Assembly (NCBI GenBank): GCA_019236695.1
Contig: JAFAIN010000026.1
Span: 1-35,245 of the forward strand
Direction: 5' to 3'
Length of the DNA: 35,245 nt
Source: Acidobacteriota bacterium
Lineage (GTDB): Bacteria > Acidobacteriota > Terriglobia > Terriglobales > Acidobacteriaceae
Part shown: in pieces, positions 15,684 to 23,121 of the stretch
How the letters are laid out: the number at the start of each line of letters is the position of its first letter
Numbering within the stretch: position 1 is the first letter of the stretch
Translations under genes and position numbers: made by a program
Notes under the pieces: generated by a model
Told to the model about the DNA's origin: nothing
What the model saw: only the letters and a program-made list of their open reading frames with translations
The model's database searches: none

Positions 15684-15764
15684 AGCGGCCTTCGGCCCCC
15701 TGTCCGGCCGAGGGCGGCCGGACCCACGTCACACTCTCGACCGAGGGCGGCCGGACCCACGTCA
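15684..15764 (+). repeat. REP-like palindrome with CCACGTCA tail, copies 2 and 3
   Basis: The full copy has a perfect 8-bp stem GTCCGGCC (15702-15709) and GGCCGGAC (15716-15723) with a 6-base loop, then CCACGTCA (15724-15731). A second, 5'-truncated copy follows at 15738-15764 with the same 3' half and tail. Placed just after the GH13 gene, they may also act as a transcription stop or mRNA end for the minus strand. Confidence 0.75.
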
Positions 15765-15767
15765 TTC

Positions 15768-17618
15768 CTACTTTTTCAGTTCGCCGATAAAGACGCCGTA
15801 AGGCTCAAGTTTCATGCTGGCGGGCTTTTGATCGCGCGCGGCGTTCGAGGTGAGCAGGGCGTGCAGCCTGGCTTTCACCCCGTAGCCCTGGCCGGAGAGA
15901 TCGAGGCTCACGGTCTGCGCCTGGGGCGACATGTTGAGCGCCACCAGCAGGGCATGACCGCGATATTGCCGCAGATAGGCCATGACGTTGGGATCGCGCT
16001 CGTTCAGCGCGACGTAATTGCCTTCCACCAGCGCCATGTTGCGATGGCGAAGGCGGATCGCCGCGCGGTAAAAATTCAATACCGAGTTCGGGTCACGGCT
16101 CTCGCTTTCAACATTGTGGGTCTGGTAATTCGCCGCTATGGGGAGCCATGGCTTGCCGCTCGTAAAGCCGGCGTTAGGGCCGGAAGTCCACTGCATGGGC
16201 GTGCGCTCGCCGTCGCGGCCCTTTTCCAGCGGCCAGCCGCGCACGCCAATGGGGTCCTGCACTTCTTCGCGGCTTACCGGATCACGGTTCTCCATGCCGA
16301 GTTCTTCGCCGTAATAAAGGATGGGTGTACCGCGCAGCGTGAGCAGCAGCCCGGCCAGCAGCTTTGCCACCTGGTCTGTGGGATGCGGGCCGCCGTAGCG
16401 GTTGTAGGCGCGCGTGATGTCGTGATTGCTGAACAGGTACACCGGCCAGCCGCCTGCACTCTCCACCAGCGCAACCTGGCGGCGGAATTCCGGCGCGGAA
16501 AGGCGATTGACGTTGGCGAAAAGGAAATCCATGGGTAACTGGATCTCTGCCTTGCTCTCGCCGTAATACTCGCGGAGTTGCGCGATGTTTTCGGTCCAGG
16601 TTTCGCCGATGAGGACGGCGCCATACTGGTCGGCGAGCTGGCGCAATTGCTGCAGCACTACATGGTTCTCCGGAAGGTTGTCGTTGTAAATGCGGCGCTG
16701 CAGCGGCATTCCGTAGGCATCCTTGCCGGGCACGGCGTTGGGCAGGGGATTGCCGGCGGCATCACGCAGGATAACGTTGGGCAACGGCGGGTTATCGCGC
16801 AGATCGGGATCCTCAAAGAGCGTATCGACCGCATCGAGGCGGAAGCCGGCCACGCCGCGCTCGAACCAGAAGCGCGCGGCTCTGAACATGGCATCGTGCA
16901 CTTTGGGATTGCGCCAATTCAGGTCAGGCTGTGCCGGATCAAAAAAGTGGTAATACCACTGCTGCGTGGTGGGGTCGTACTTCCACGCGGTGCCGCCGAA
17001 GATGGAAGTCCAATTGTTCGGCGGTTGCTCGCCGCCAGGCGCATTGGGATCGAGCGGCGGCATGGGCGGTTGGGAAACGTCAGGCGGCTTGCCATCGCGC
17101 CAGATGTACCAGTCCCGGTATTCGCTGCTGCGCGATGATTTCGATTGCAGGAACCAGGGGTGCCTGTCGGAGGTGTGGTTCATCACAAAATCGAGCACCA
17201 CCCGAATGTGGTCCTTGCGGCCGCGCGCCACCATGCCATCGAAATCGGCCAGCGTGCCATACATGGGCTCGATATCGGTGTAGTTGGAAACGTCGTAGCC
17301 AAAATCCACCTGCGGTGAAGGGAAGCACGGCGTAATCCAGATGGCATCCACACCGAGCGACTTGAGGTAGTTCAGGTGGCTCGTGATCCCTTTAAGATCG
17401 CCGATTCCGTCATTGTTGGAATCGGCGAAGCTGCGCGGATAAATTTCGTAAAACACCGCATGCCGCCACCAGGGGTGGCCTTCGCGATCAAGGGCCGCCG
17501 GCTTCTTCTGGGCTGCGGCGGGCGCAGGAAGCAGCAGCGCCAGGGCAAGCGTGGCCAGGAGTTTTTCCCAGCGGAGGCGCGGACGCACGGAGGAACCCTT
17601 TTTTTGACTGGTCATCAT
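15768..17618 (-). CDS. Secreted GH13 alpha-amylase-family enzyme, alpha-glucosidase/oligo-1,6-glucosidase type
   Basis: The 616-aa protein has a signal peptide (hydrophobic core at 20-35, A-P-A-A-A-Q cleavage). The catalytic barrel starts with W-W-R-H-A-V-F-Y-E-I-Y-P-R-S-F. Region I is D-F-V-M-N-H (143-148), region II F-R-L-D-A-V-D gives nucleophile D262, region III G-E-T-W-T-E-N gives acid/base E339, and region IV N-H-D is 398-400. The Q-P-D-L-N-W segment near 230 is typical of the alpha-glucosidase/oligo-1,6-glucosidase branch. It should hydrolyse short alpha-glucans outside the cytoplasm. ATG 17618 follows AAGAAG and lies six bases after the stop of the upstream gene, so the two form an operon. 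An insert of about 50 residues (P-P-D-V-S-Q-P-P) lies near 178-202. Transglycosylation activity cannot be excluded. Confidence 0.92.
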   Translation of the reverse strand: MMTSQKKGSSVRPRLRWEKLLATLALALLLPAPAAAQKKPAALDREGHPWWRHAVFYEIYPRSFADSNNDGIGDLKGITSHLNYLKSLGVDAIWITPCFPSPQVDFGYDVSNYTDIEPMYGTLADFDGMVARGRKDHIRVVLDFVMNHTSDRHPWFLQSKSSRSSEYRDWYIWRDGKPPDVSQPPMPPLDPNAPGGEQPPNNWTSIFGGTAWKYDPTTQQWYYHFFDPAQPDLNWRNPKVHDAMFRAARFWFERGVAGFRLDAVDTLFEDPDLRDNPPLPNVILRDAAGNPLPNAVPGKDAYGMPLQRRIYNDNLPENHVVLQQLRQLADQYGAVLIGETWTENIAQLREYYGESKAEIQLPMDFLFANVNRLSAPEFRRQVALVESAGGWPVYLFSNHDITRAYNRYGGPHPTDQVAKLLAGLLLTLRGTPILYYGEELGMENRDPVSREEVQDPIGVRGWPLEKGRDGERTPMQWTSGPNAGFTSGKPWLPIAANYQTHNVESESRDPNSVLNFYRAAIRLRHRNMALVEGNYVALNERDPNVMAYLRQYRGHALLVALNMSPQAQTVSLDLSGQGYGVKARLHALLTSNAARDQKPASMKLEPYGVFIGELKK

Positions 17619-17624
17619 CTTCTT

Positions 17625-18434
17625 TTACCGCGACCCATGCAGCCAATGCCTGATGTTGAGGTGGTCAAAGCGGTATCCCACAATGCCTTTCACAATGAGG
17701 TGGTCAGTGGCGTGGGTTACGCCAAGACCGACGCCGAAGTTGATTTCCCATTTCGGCGAAACGTCGAGATCAATAGTGGGGAAGAACTGCTGTTCCTGCT
17801 CCGCGAAAGGATCGAACCCGGGCACCGGTCCCACAGCGCCGTAATACTCCAGGCCGCCGGCAATCTGCCTGGTGAGGTTGTAACTGAACTTGAAATTCGG
17901 CGAGAACTCGAATCCTTTGCCGGTGTTCAGGCCAACCAGCGCGCGATCTACGGTGGGATTGAATGACAGGTACCACGGGCCAAGCTGCTTATCGATGATG
18001 GGCCGGATTTCGATGGTCCAGGTGTCTTCCGAATACAGCGGGCGCTGGTAGCCGATCTCGGTTGAAAGGCTCACGCCGACCGGCCACTTCCATTTCTCCG
18101 GCGCGCGGACGCGAGGCCGAATGTGGTCGCCCACCCAGTCCCAGCCCTGGCCCGAACGGGCTGAGGTAAAGATGTAGAACCCGGTTTCGAACCATTCATT
18201 CCAGCCCTGGGTAATCTCAATGGTTTCGTGCACCGCATGGTTCGTGGGTGCGACGCCGTTCAGCGGCATGGAGCGCCCAATGGCGGTGTAGTTGCTGTGG
18301 AGCTCGACCATGGTCGCGCCGGGAGCGACGGTTTCAGCGCCATAAACCTGGATTTCGTAGTTGTCCTGGGCGGCACAGAAAACGACACAGATAAACGGCA
18401 GCGCAATGGGCCAGAAGCGGCGAAGAAAGGCCAT
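17625..18434 (-). CDS. Probable outer-membrane beta-barrel protein
   Basis: The 269-aa protein begins with a signal peptide (residues 1-22, ending C-A-A-Q-D). The rest is made of alternating aromatic/hydrophobic strands such as V-E-L-H-S-N-Y-T-A-I-G, W-F-E-T-G-F-Y-I-F, W-Y-L-S-F-N-P-T-V and W-E-I-N-F-G-V-G-L-G-V. This is the pattern of a small outer-membrane barrel. It resembles proteins annotated as putative outer-membrane transporters, but I cannot name the family with confidence. The GH13 enzyme gene starts six bases after its stop codon, so an obvious reading is a pore or surface protein serving oligosaccharide use, which is inference. Confidence 0.7.
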   Translation of the reverse strand: MAFLRRFWPIALPFICVVFCAAQDNYEIQVYGAETVAPGATMVELHSNYTAIGRSMPLNGVAPTNHAVHETIEITQGWNEWFETGFYIFTSARSGQGWDWVGDHIRPRVRAPEKWKWPVGVSLSTEIGYQRPLYSEDTWTIEIRPIIDKQLGPWYLSFNPTVDRALVGLNTGKGFEFSPNFKFSYNLTRQIAGGLEYYGAVGPVPGFDPFAEQEQQFFPTIDLDVSPKWEINFGVGLGVTHATDHLIVKGIVGYRFDHLNIRHWLHGSR

Positions 18435-18448
18435 CGGACGAATGAGAC

Positions 18449-18454
18449 ATTATA
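18449..18454 (-). promoter_or_regulatory. Candidate -10 element upstream of the outer-membrane protein gene
   Basis: The minus strand reads TATAAT at 18454-18449, 15 bases before ATG 18434. No good -35 is seen at 17 bp; a TTGACT lies only 6 bp upstream, which is too close. Confidence 0.3.
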
Positions 18455-18496
18455 TGGCGCAGTCAAACGGAGTGGGAATGACGCCAGAAAGTAGAA

Positions 18497-18516
18497 GTGC
18501 GAAACTGCGGAATTGG
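18497..18516 (+). repeat. Octamer array G (short)
   Basis: GTGCGAAA and CTGCGGAA are followed by TTGG, a two-unit relative of array A, in the gap between the outer-membrane protein gene and the end of the catabolic operon. Confidence 0.6.
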
Positions 18517-18524
18517 TTCTGAAA

Positions 18525-18559
18525 CCCGCACCTGCGGGCACGCTGCTCAGAACACTGAG
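18525..18559 (-). terminator. Pair of hairpins at the end of the catabolic operon
   Basis: CTCAG/CTGAG with a 4-base loop (18546-18559) and CCCGC/GCGGG with a 4-base loop (18525-18538) follow the LLM gene stop on the minus strand. Only TTTC follows the second stem, so intrinsic termination is uncertain. Confidence 0.35.
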
Positions 18560-18567
18560 TATGCTCG

Positions 18568-19638
18568 TCAGTTTCCCCGGAAGTGCGGCAGCACTGCCTC
18601 GCCGAACAGCCGCGCCTGCTCTTCGCGGTCGTCGCCCCAGAGCTCGAGCATGATGCTGGTGCACCCCGCGGCGCGATATTCCTCAATCCTGCGAATGCAA
18701 TCCTCGGGGGCGCCGGCGATGGGGCAGACTTTCTCGAGGATTTCATCGCTAACTCTTCTTGCCGCGGCTTTCCGGCCGCCTTCTTCCATCGCATCAGCGA
18801 TGGGTTGAATTTCCGGAAACGTGAGCCCGGCCTGCTGCAGCAACACGTCAGCCGAACCCTGAATGTTCTGAACTTTATTGGCCAGGTACATGGCGGCCAT
18901 TTCGCGCGCGCCTTCGCGGCCGCGAGCGGCTTCGGCATGGATGCTGCCGACGATTACGGAGCCGAGCTCGAGCGCGGCGGGATCGCGCCCGGCGCGCCGC
19001 GCGCCCTCATCCATGTTGCGGCGCGCATAGCGCACGAAGCCGGGAGTCGTAATGCTGGCGGTGAGCAGTCCGCTGCTGTGGGAACCGGCGAGCCGCTGCA
19101 GCACCGGACCGGTGCCGGCGATATAGAGGGGCGGGCGCCAGCGCGCAATGTGCGCTTCAGCTTTCAGAGCGGGAGCAAACGCAGAGAATGCCTTGCCTTC
19201 ATACTTAACCTCGCCACCGGCCAGCACCTGTTCGATGATCTCGATGCTTTCACGCATCACAACGGCAGGGCCGGGACCGCCTTGGCCTTCGCCAATTTCC
19301 TTCATGAAGATTTTTGAGGCGCCGAGGCCCAGCAGAAACCGGCCTTCGCCTGCGGCCTCCTGCAGCACGCGTGCTTCCATGGCAATCTGCACCGGGTGGC
19401 GCGTGTACGGCGAAATGATGCCCCAGCCGATCGCAATGCGGCTGGTTTCACGCGCCAGAATGGCGGTGAGCGCGGTGGAAGAGCGTGCTTCAAAGCCGTG
19501 TTTGCGCCACCAGGGGTAGGCTTCGGCGAGCCAGAAGATGTCGAAACCTGCCCGGTCGCAGGCTTTTGCCATGCGCACAGCTTCGTCCAGAGGCTCCATG
19601 CTGAGCTGGAGGACACCGATCTTCAGCGGAAGGCTCAC
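18568..19638 (-). CDS. LLM-class flavin- or F420-dependent oxidoreductase
   Basis: The 356-aa protein belongs to the luciferase-like monooxygenase/methylene-H4MPT reductase superfamily. It has an I-G-V-L-Q-L start strand, A-K-A-C-D-R-A-G-F-D-I-F-W-L-A-E near residues 25-40, G-W-G-I-I-S-P-Y-T-R-H-P near 70-80, an L-G-L-G-A-S strand near 105 and a C-terminal helix after an E-Y-R-A-A-G-C-T-S motif. Members use FMN or F420 for oxidation or reduction of varied substrates. The long frame begins at 19725, but I choose GTG 19638: GGAG lies six bases upstream and the GTG overlaps the TGA of the preceding gene by 4 bp. ATG 19650 is the alternative. It is the last gene of the minus-strand catabolic operon. 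Confidence 0.88.
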   Translation of the reverse strand: MSLPLKIGVLQLSMEPLDEAVRMAKACDRAGFDIFWLAEAYPWWRKHGFEARSSTALTAILARETSRIAIGWGIISPYTRHPVQIAMEARVLQEAAGEGRFLLGLGASKIFMKEIGEGQGGPGPAVVMRESIEIIEQVLAGGEVKYEGKAFSAFAPALKAEAHIARWRPPLYIAGTGPVLQRLAGSHSSGLLTASITTPGFVRYARRNMDEGARRAGRDPAALELGSVIVGSIHAEAARGREGAREMAAMYLANKVQNIQGSADVLLQQAGLTFPEIQPIADAMEEGGRKAAARRVSDEILEKVCPIAGAPEDCIRRIEEYRAAGCTSIMLELWGDDREEQARLFGEAVLPHFRGN

Positions 19639-20555
19639 TCTTCGCTCCATGATTGTTCCAGGCCTTTGACCAGAGCCCACATGGCGCGGTTCAGCGGAAC
19701 CGGCACGCCGGCCTGCTCCGCACATTTCACGATGGCGCCGCTCATGAAATCCACTTCCGTGGGCCGGCCGGCCAGCACATCCTGCAGCATGCTTGCCCTG
19801 TGCCTGCCCGGCGCACGCGCGCCTTTTTGAACCAACTTGCGGGGATCGGCATCGAGCACGATTCCCATGGCGTGCGCCACTGCTTCGCCTTCAGCGATCA
19901 ACTGCTCGAATAACACTGCGGTAGGCGGGAAGAAGGTAGCAGCGGCATGATGCAGGCCTGTGAGAGCACCCACGGGATTGGTGGCAGCATTGAAGATCAG
20001 CTTGGTCCACTGGGCGCCTCTCGCATCCTGCAGCGCGATGGTGTTCATGCCGGCGCGTGTCAGCAGCCCGGCAAGCCTCTGAACCATGGGGAAAGGCGTT
20101 CCGCTCGGCTCAAATGGGCCAATCCAGGTGTCGCCCTTGATATCGAACACTACATGGCCGGGGCCGGCCACATGCCCCGCCGGGAACGTGGTTCCGCGAA
20201 TTACATGCCGCACATGCGCGGCAATGATCTCTTCGCTGCCCAGGCCGTTCTGCACGGAACAAACGGCGCTGCCTTCGCAAAAAATTCCGCCCACCTGCTG
20301 CATAGCTGCGGCCGTGTGCATGGCCTTGGTGGCGACCAGTCCAAAATCGCACGGTGGAAGCTCGGCAGGGTCGGTGGTGGCATGCAGGCTCGCGGTGAAA
20401 TCCTCGGCCCCCGATAGTTTCAACCCTGCTTCATTCATGGCGCGCACGTGATCGCGGTTCACGTCATACGCCCAAACTTCGGCTTCGCCTGAGCGAGCGA
20501 GGTGCGCGGCAAAGATGCTGCCCACCGCGCCGCAGCCAACAATGCATACCTTCAT
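19635..20555 (-). CDS. Ketopantoate-reductase-like (PanE/ApbA family) NAD(P)H-dependent oxidoreductase, paralog 1
   Basis: The 306-aa protein has an N-terminal Rossmann fold with G-C-G-A-V-G at 7-12, the V-A-T-K-A segment at 74-78, the V-Q-N-G-L-G motif near 101-106 and the C-terminal helical domain. The catalytic lysine expected in W-T-K-L-I-F-N-A is K185, with N189 and N193 as the usual partners, and the T-E-V-D-F glutamate is kept. PanE reduces 2-dehydropantoate. Here the gene sits in a catabolic operon next to a paralog (24322-25275) and away from panB/panC, so another 2-oxo acid or beta-hydroxy acid substrate is more likely. It shares one base with the upstream M24 gene (TAATG) and 4 bp with the LLM gene. 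Confidence 0.85.
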   Translation of the reverse strand: MKVCIVGCGAVGSIFAAHLARSGEAEVWAYDVNRDHVRAMNEAGLKLSGAEDFTASLHATTDPAELPPCDFGLVATKAMHTAAAMQQVGGIFCEGSAVCSVQNGLGSEEIIAAHVRHVIRGTTFPAGHVAGPGHVVFDIKGDTWIGPFEPSGTPFPMVQRLAGLLTRAGMNTIALQDARGAQWTKLIFNAATNPVGALTGLHHAAATFFPPTAVLFEQLIAEGEAVAHAMGIVLDADPRKLVQKGARAPGRHRASMLQDVLAGRPTEVDFMSGAIVKCAEQAGVPVPLNRAMWALVKGLEQSWSEE

Positions 20556-21685
20556 TACGCCTGGTCCTCTCCGCCGTGATAGAAGCGCCAGGGCACGTTT
20601 ACGAGCTGCTTGCCTTCATCTTTACCCACGCGATAGGTGTCCTGGGTATAGAGGCAAACCTGGCCGTCGCGATCAACGACCTGGGGATGCAGAGAAAAAA
20701 TCATGTTCTCGCGTAATTCGATATCCCAGCCGGCGCCGATATTCGGCAACTCGAGCATGGTGAGGCCAATGGAGTGGCCGGAGAGATGGCCCAGGCCAAA
20801 ACCGTGGCGCGCCAGTTCCTCGACCACAGCGCGGTGCACGCTGGACGCTAACTCCCCTTCGCGCAGCAAGCGGCGGCCGGCTTCCATAGCGGCGGGATAC
20901 GCTTCGGCCATGGCGGCGGTGCGGGGAGAGAGCTTGCCCTGAATCAGGGGCCGCGAGAACTCAACCCAGTAGCCATCCACCCCGGTAAGCTCGAGCGAAT
21001 ACAGCAACAGGTCATCGGGTGCGACCGCGCGGCTGCCCGGCACCTTGAAATGCGCTTCGGCCTCGCCGTTGGTTCCCGAAAGGATGATGTTCATCATGCG
21101 CGGACCGGCGCCACGGGCAAAAAAGCGCTCCACCGCCGGTGCCATGATTTCCGCTTCAGTCTTTCCCGGCTCATAGCCTCGAACCATCGCGCGAAAACCA
21201 TCCACCACAATATCCATGCTGTCACGCACTGCGGCGAGTTCTTCTTCGCTCTTTACGGCACGAACCATATCGAAAGCCATGTCCCAGGGCACCAGTTCGA
21301 AGCCGGCGTTTTCCAGCTCGCGATAGTCGCGCACCGCCATGACGAAATCGAGACCCTGAATGCCCACCCGCTTCCAGCGGCGCTCCTCTACGCGCTGGCG
21401 CAACCACCGGCCCGGAACCTCAGGCCATACCTGGTCACGCACCCAGGGCTTGGTCTTGTCGCCAATCCAGCGGGCCTCGCGGGGGAAAATCAGCGTCGGG
21501 GCTTCCTCAAGCGGCAGCAGAACATACGCGTAACGATGAACAATTTCAAAGCCGGAAACGTAGCGCACCGCGCCTTCAAAGCCGGCATACTGATTGCCGC
21601 ACACTACAACCGCATCCAGCCGGTCGCGCTGCATGGCGGCGCGCAACTCGCGGTACCGGCGCTCGATTTCGTGCGAACTGGGCAT
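20555..21685 (-). CDS. M24-family (creatinase/Xaa-Pro peptidase fold) hydrolase with non-canonical residues
   Basis: The 376-aa protein has the two-domain pita-bread layout: a creatinase_N domain to about residue 140 and an M24 domain from about 150. The metal ligands of M24 aminopeptidases are mostly absent. The first two Asp positions read L-E-L-T-G and V-E-F-S-R (E242), the late Glu of the usual E-P motif is H333 in S-L-H-P-Q, and the final Glu is Q348. H304 in S-G-H-S-I-G is kept, and A-H (H212) aligns with the catalytic His of creatinase as I recall it. This suggests a metal-free, creatinase-like C-N hydrolase rather than a proline peptidase. A creatine, amide or cyclic amidine substrate is possible. 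A 158-bp gap with a large inverted repeat separates it from the upstream M20 gene. Confidence 0.82.
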   Translation of the reverse strand: MPSSHEIERRYRELRAAMQRDRLDAVVVCGNQYAGFEGAVRYVSGFEIVHRYAYVLLPLEEAPTLIFPREARWIGDKTKPWVRDQVWPEVPGRWLRQRVEERRWKRVGIQGLDFVMAVRDYRELENAGFELVPWDMAFDMVRAVKSEEELAAVRDSMDIVVDGFRAMVRGYEPGKTEAEIMAPAVERFFARGAGPRMMNIILSGTNGEAEAHFKVPGSRAVAPDDLLLYSLELTGVDGYWVEFSRPLIQGKLSPRTAAMAEAYPAAMEAGRRLLREGELASSVHRAVVEELARHGFGLGHLSGHSIGLTMLELPNIGAGWDIELRENMIFSLHPQVVDRDGQVCLYTQDTYRVGKDEGKQLVNVPWRFYHGGEDQA

Positions 21686-21699
21686 TAGAACACCTTATT

Positions 21700-21839
21700 C
21701 ACAGCGGAGACGCAGAGGCACGGAGGAATGTTGAATCTGGAAATGTGAAATCGGCAAAGTCGGAAGGAGCATTGCCCTTACTTTTCACATTCAACATTCC
21801 ACATTTGACATGCCTCCGTGCCTCCGCGTCTCCGCTGTG
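21700..21839. repeat. Large inverted repeat built of heptamer arrays, inside the catabolic operon
   Basis: Arms of 27 bp at 21700-21726 and 21813-21839 pair with one mismatch. Between them the left side reads in 7-bp units (GAATGTT, GAATCTG, GAAATGT, GAAATCG from 21726), and the right side also does (CACATTC, AACATTC, CACATTT, GACATGC from 21786). The whole gap between the M20 gene and the next M24 gene is filled by this structure, which may divide the operon in two or act as an mRNA processing site. Confidence 0.85.
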
Positions 21840-21843
21840 AGAG

Positions 21844-23121
21844 TCAAACAACCCCGCAGATCTGGGCCGCGGTCAGCGCATACACCCTGGTGACATCGAC
21901 CAGGGTTTGAATCCTGACCTTCTCTCCTTCAGCGTCGCGCGGGCCGCTGGACGGTCCATAGTTTACGGTCGGGATTCCATAACGGCTGAGAACCGACGCA
22001 TCGGAGCACCACAGGACCGTATCACGCACCACCGGCGCGCCGGCCACGAAGAGATGGTTGGCGGCGATGGCACGCACCATTTCGTGCTCCGCGCCGATCT
22101 CCGCACCCGGGACCGAAACGTAAGTCTCAAATTGAAGCCCAAACTCAGGATGGCGGTCACGGATTTCGAGAAAGATTCTTTTCCAGTGGCGCCGCGCTTC
22201 CGCCATCGGTATGGCCGGCGGCACGCGCACATCCAGAAACAGGTCTGCGCGTTCGGGAGTGCGGCTGGCTCGCCAGGGATGGCCGGCGCGGATGGCGCCC
22301 ATGTTCACGGTGGCCCGTCGGTCACCGCAGCCGGCATCCAGATTCCATTTGGTTATTTCGGGGAGCAGTTCGGTGATGACGCAGTGCATTCTGCGGATCG
22401 CATTTTCGCTCTCGCTGCCGGCTGCGAATGCCGTATGCACGTATTTTCCGGAAGTCGAAAAGCGCACCCATAACGAGCCGAAGTGCTCAAGCACGATATG
22501 CATGTCGGTGGGCTCGCCCAGGATGCACATATCGGGCAGCACTCCATGGCTCACCAGATAATGCGAGCCGGCGCCATAGCCGCGATACTCCCTGCCGCTG
22601 AATTCTCCCCATTGCGCTTTCTCAATTTCACCGCACACGGCGCCAAGGATGACATCGCCCTTAAGGCGAATGCCCGCGGCCTGCAGTGCCTGTACGGCGT
22701 GGGCATAACAGATCAGCGCGCCCTTCATGTTGTAAATGCCCAGGCCGAAGATCACGCCGTCGCGAACCAGTGCCTTCGGCTTGTAGCCGATGCCGGTGAG
22801 AAAAGCCTCATCCCCGGTGTTCGAAGTATCCATGTGGCCGTTGAACATCAGGTTGGGGCCGGCGCCGAGCCCCGGCCAGCGGCCAATGACGTTGGCGCGG
22901 CCCTCTTCCACTTCTTGCCACGTGACTTCCAGTGCGAGCCGCTGGAACAGGCCGCGCATGAAGCCGGCCATTTGCAGCTCATTCCCAGTGGGGCTGGGGA
23001 TGTCGATGGCGGCGCAGCAATCGCTGATGAGCTCACTTTCGCTGACGCGAGCCAGGATGGCCTCGGCCAGGCGGCGATCGAGCGCCAGCTCTTGCGGTAT
23101 TCCCGCGGCGCCCATGCTCAT
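21844..23121 (-). CDS. M20-family hydrolase/deacylase (ArgE/DapE-like) with altered metal-site residues
   Basis: The 425-aa protein has the M20 layout with a dimerisation insert at about 210-320. H96 and D98 lie in F-N-G-H-M-D-T, and E203 in G-E-P-T-D. The bridging Asp expected in the D-x-K-G motif is N131 (I-Y-N-M-K-G), the catalytic pair reads G-E-I-E-K (E165, E167) instead of E-E, and no His is seen at the final ligand position (G-P-S-S-G-P-R-D). I recall a subgroup with I-Y-N-M-K and G-E-I-E-K, so this is probably a subfamily trait, not decay. M20 enzymes remove acyl or carbamoyl groups from amino compounds. ATG 23121 overlaps the stop of the upstream M24 gene (ATGA). Confidence 0.85.
   Translation of the reverse strand: MSMGAAGIPQELALDRRLAEAILARVSESELISDCCAAIDIPSPTGNELQMAGFMRGLFQRLALEVTWQEVEEGRANVIGRWPGLGAGPNLMFNGHMDTSNTGDEAFLTGIGYKPKALVRDGVIFGLGIYNMKGALICYAHAVQALQAAGIRLKGDVILGAVCGEIEKAQWGEFSGREYRGYGAGSHYLVSHGVLPDMCILGEPTDMHIVLEHFGSLWVRFSTSGKYVHTAFAAGSESENAIRRMHCVITELLPEITKWNLDAGCGDRRATVNMGAIRAGHPWRASRTPERADLFLDVRVPPAIPMAEARRHWKRIFLEIRDRHPEFGLQFETYVSVPGAEIGAEHEMVRAIAANHLFVAGAPVVRDTVLWCSDASVLSRYGIPTVNYGPSSGPRDAEGEKVRIQTLVDVTRVYALTAAQICGVV

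Larger units (their letters stand above)
15362..15767. other. Non-coding block of structured repeats
   Basis: The 406 bp between the small membrane ORF and the GH13 gene have no convincing gene. They hold an inverted pair of multi-hairpin elements (15408-15501 and 15541-15631) and one full and one partial copy of the REP-like CCACGTCA palindrome (15684-15764), which ends four bases before the stop codon of the GH13 gene. Confidence 0.75.

Noticed and set aside
15555-16538. 327-codon plus-strand frame across the repeat block
   Set aside because: It runs through structured repeats and antisense to the GH13 gene, with no domain resemblance.
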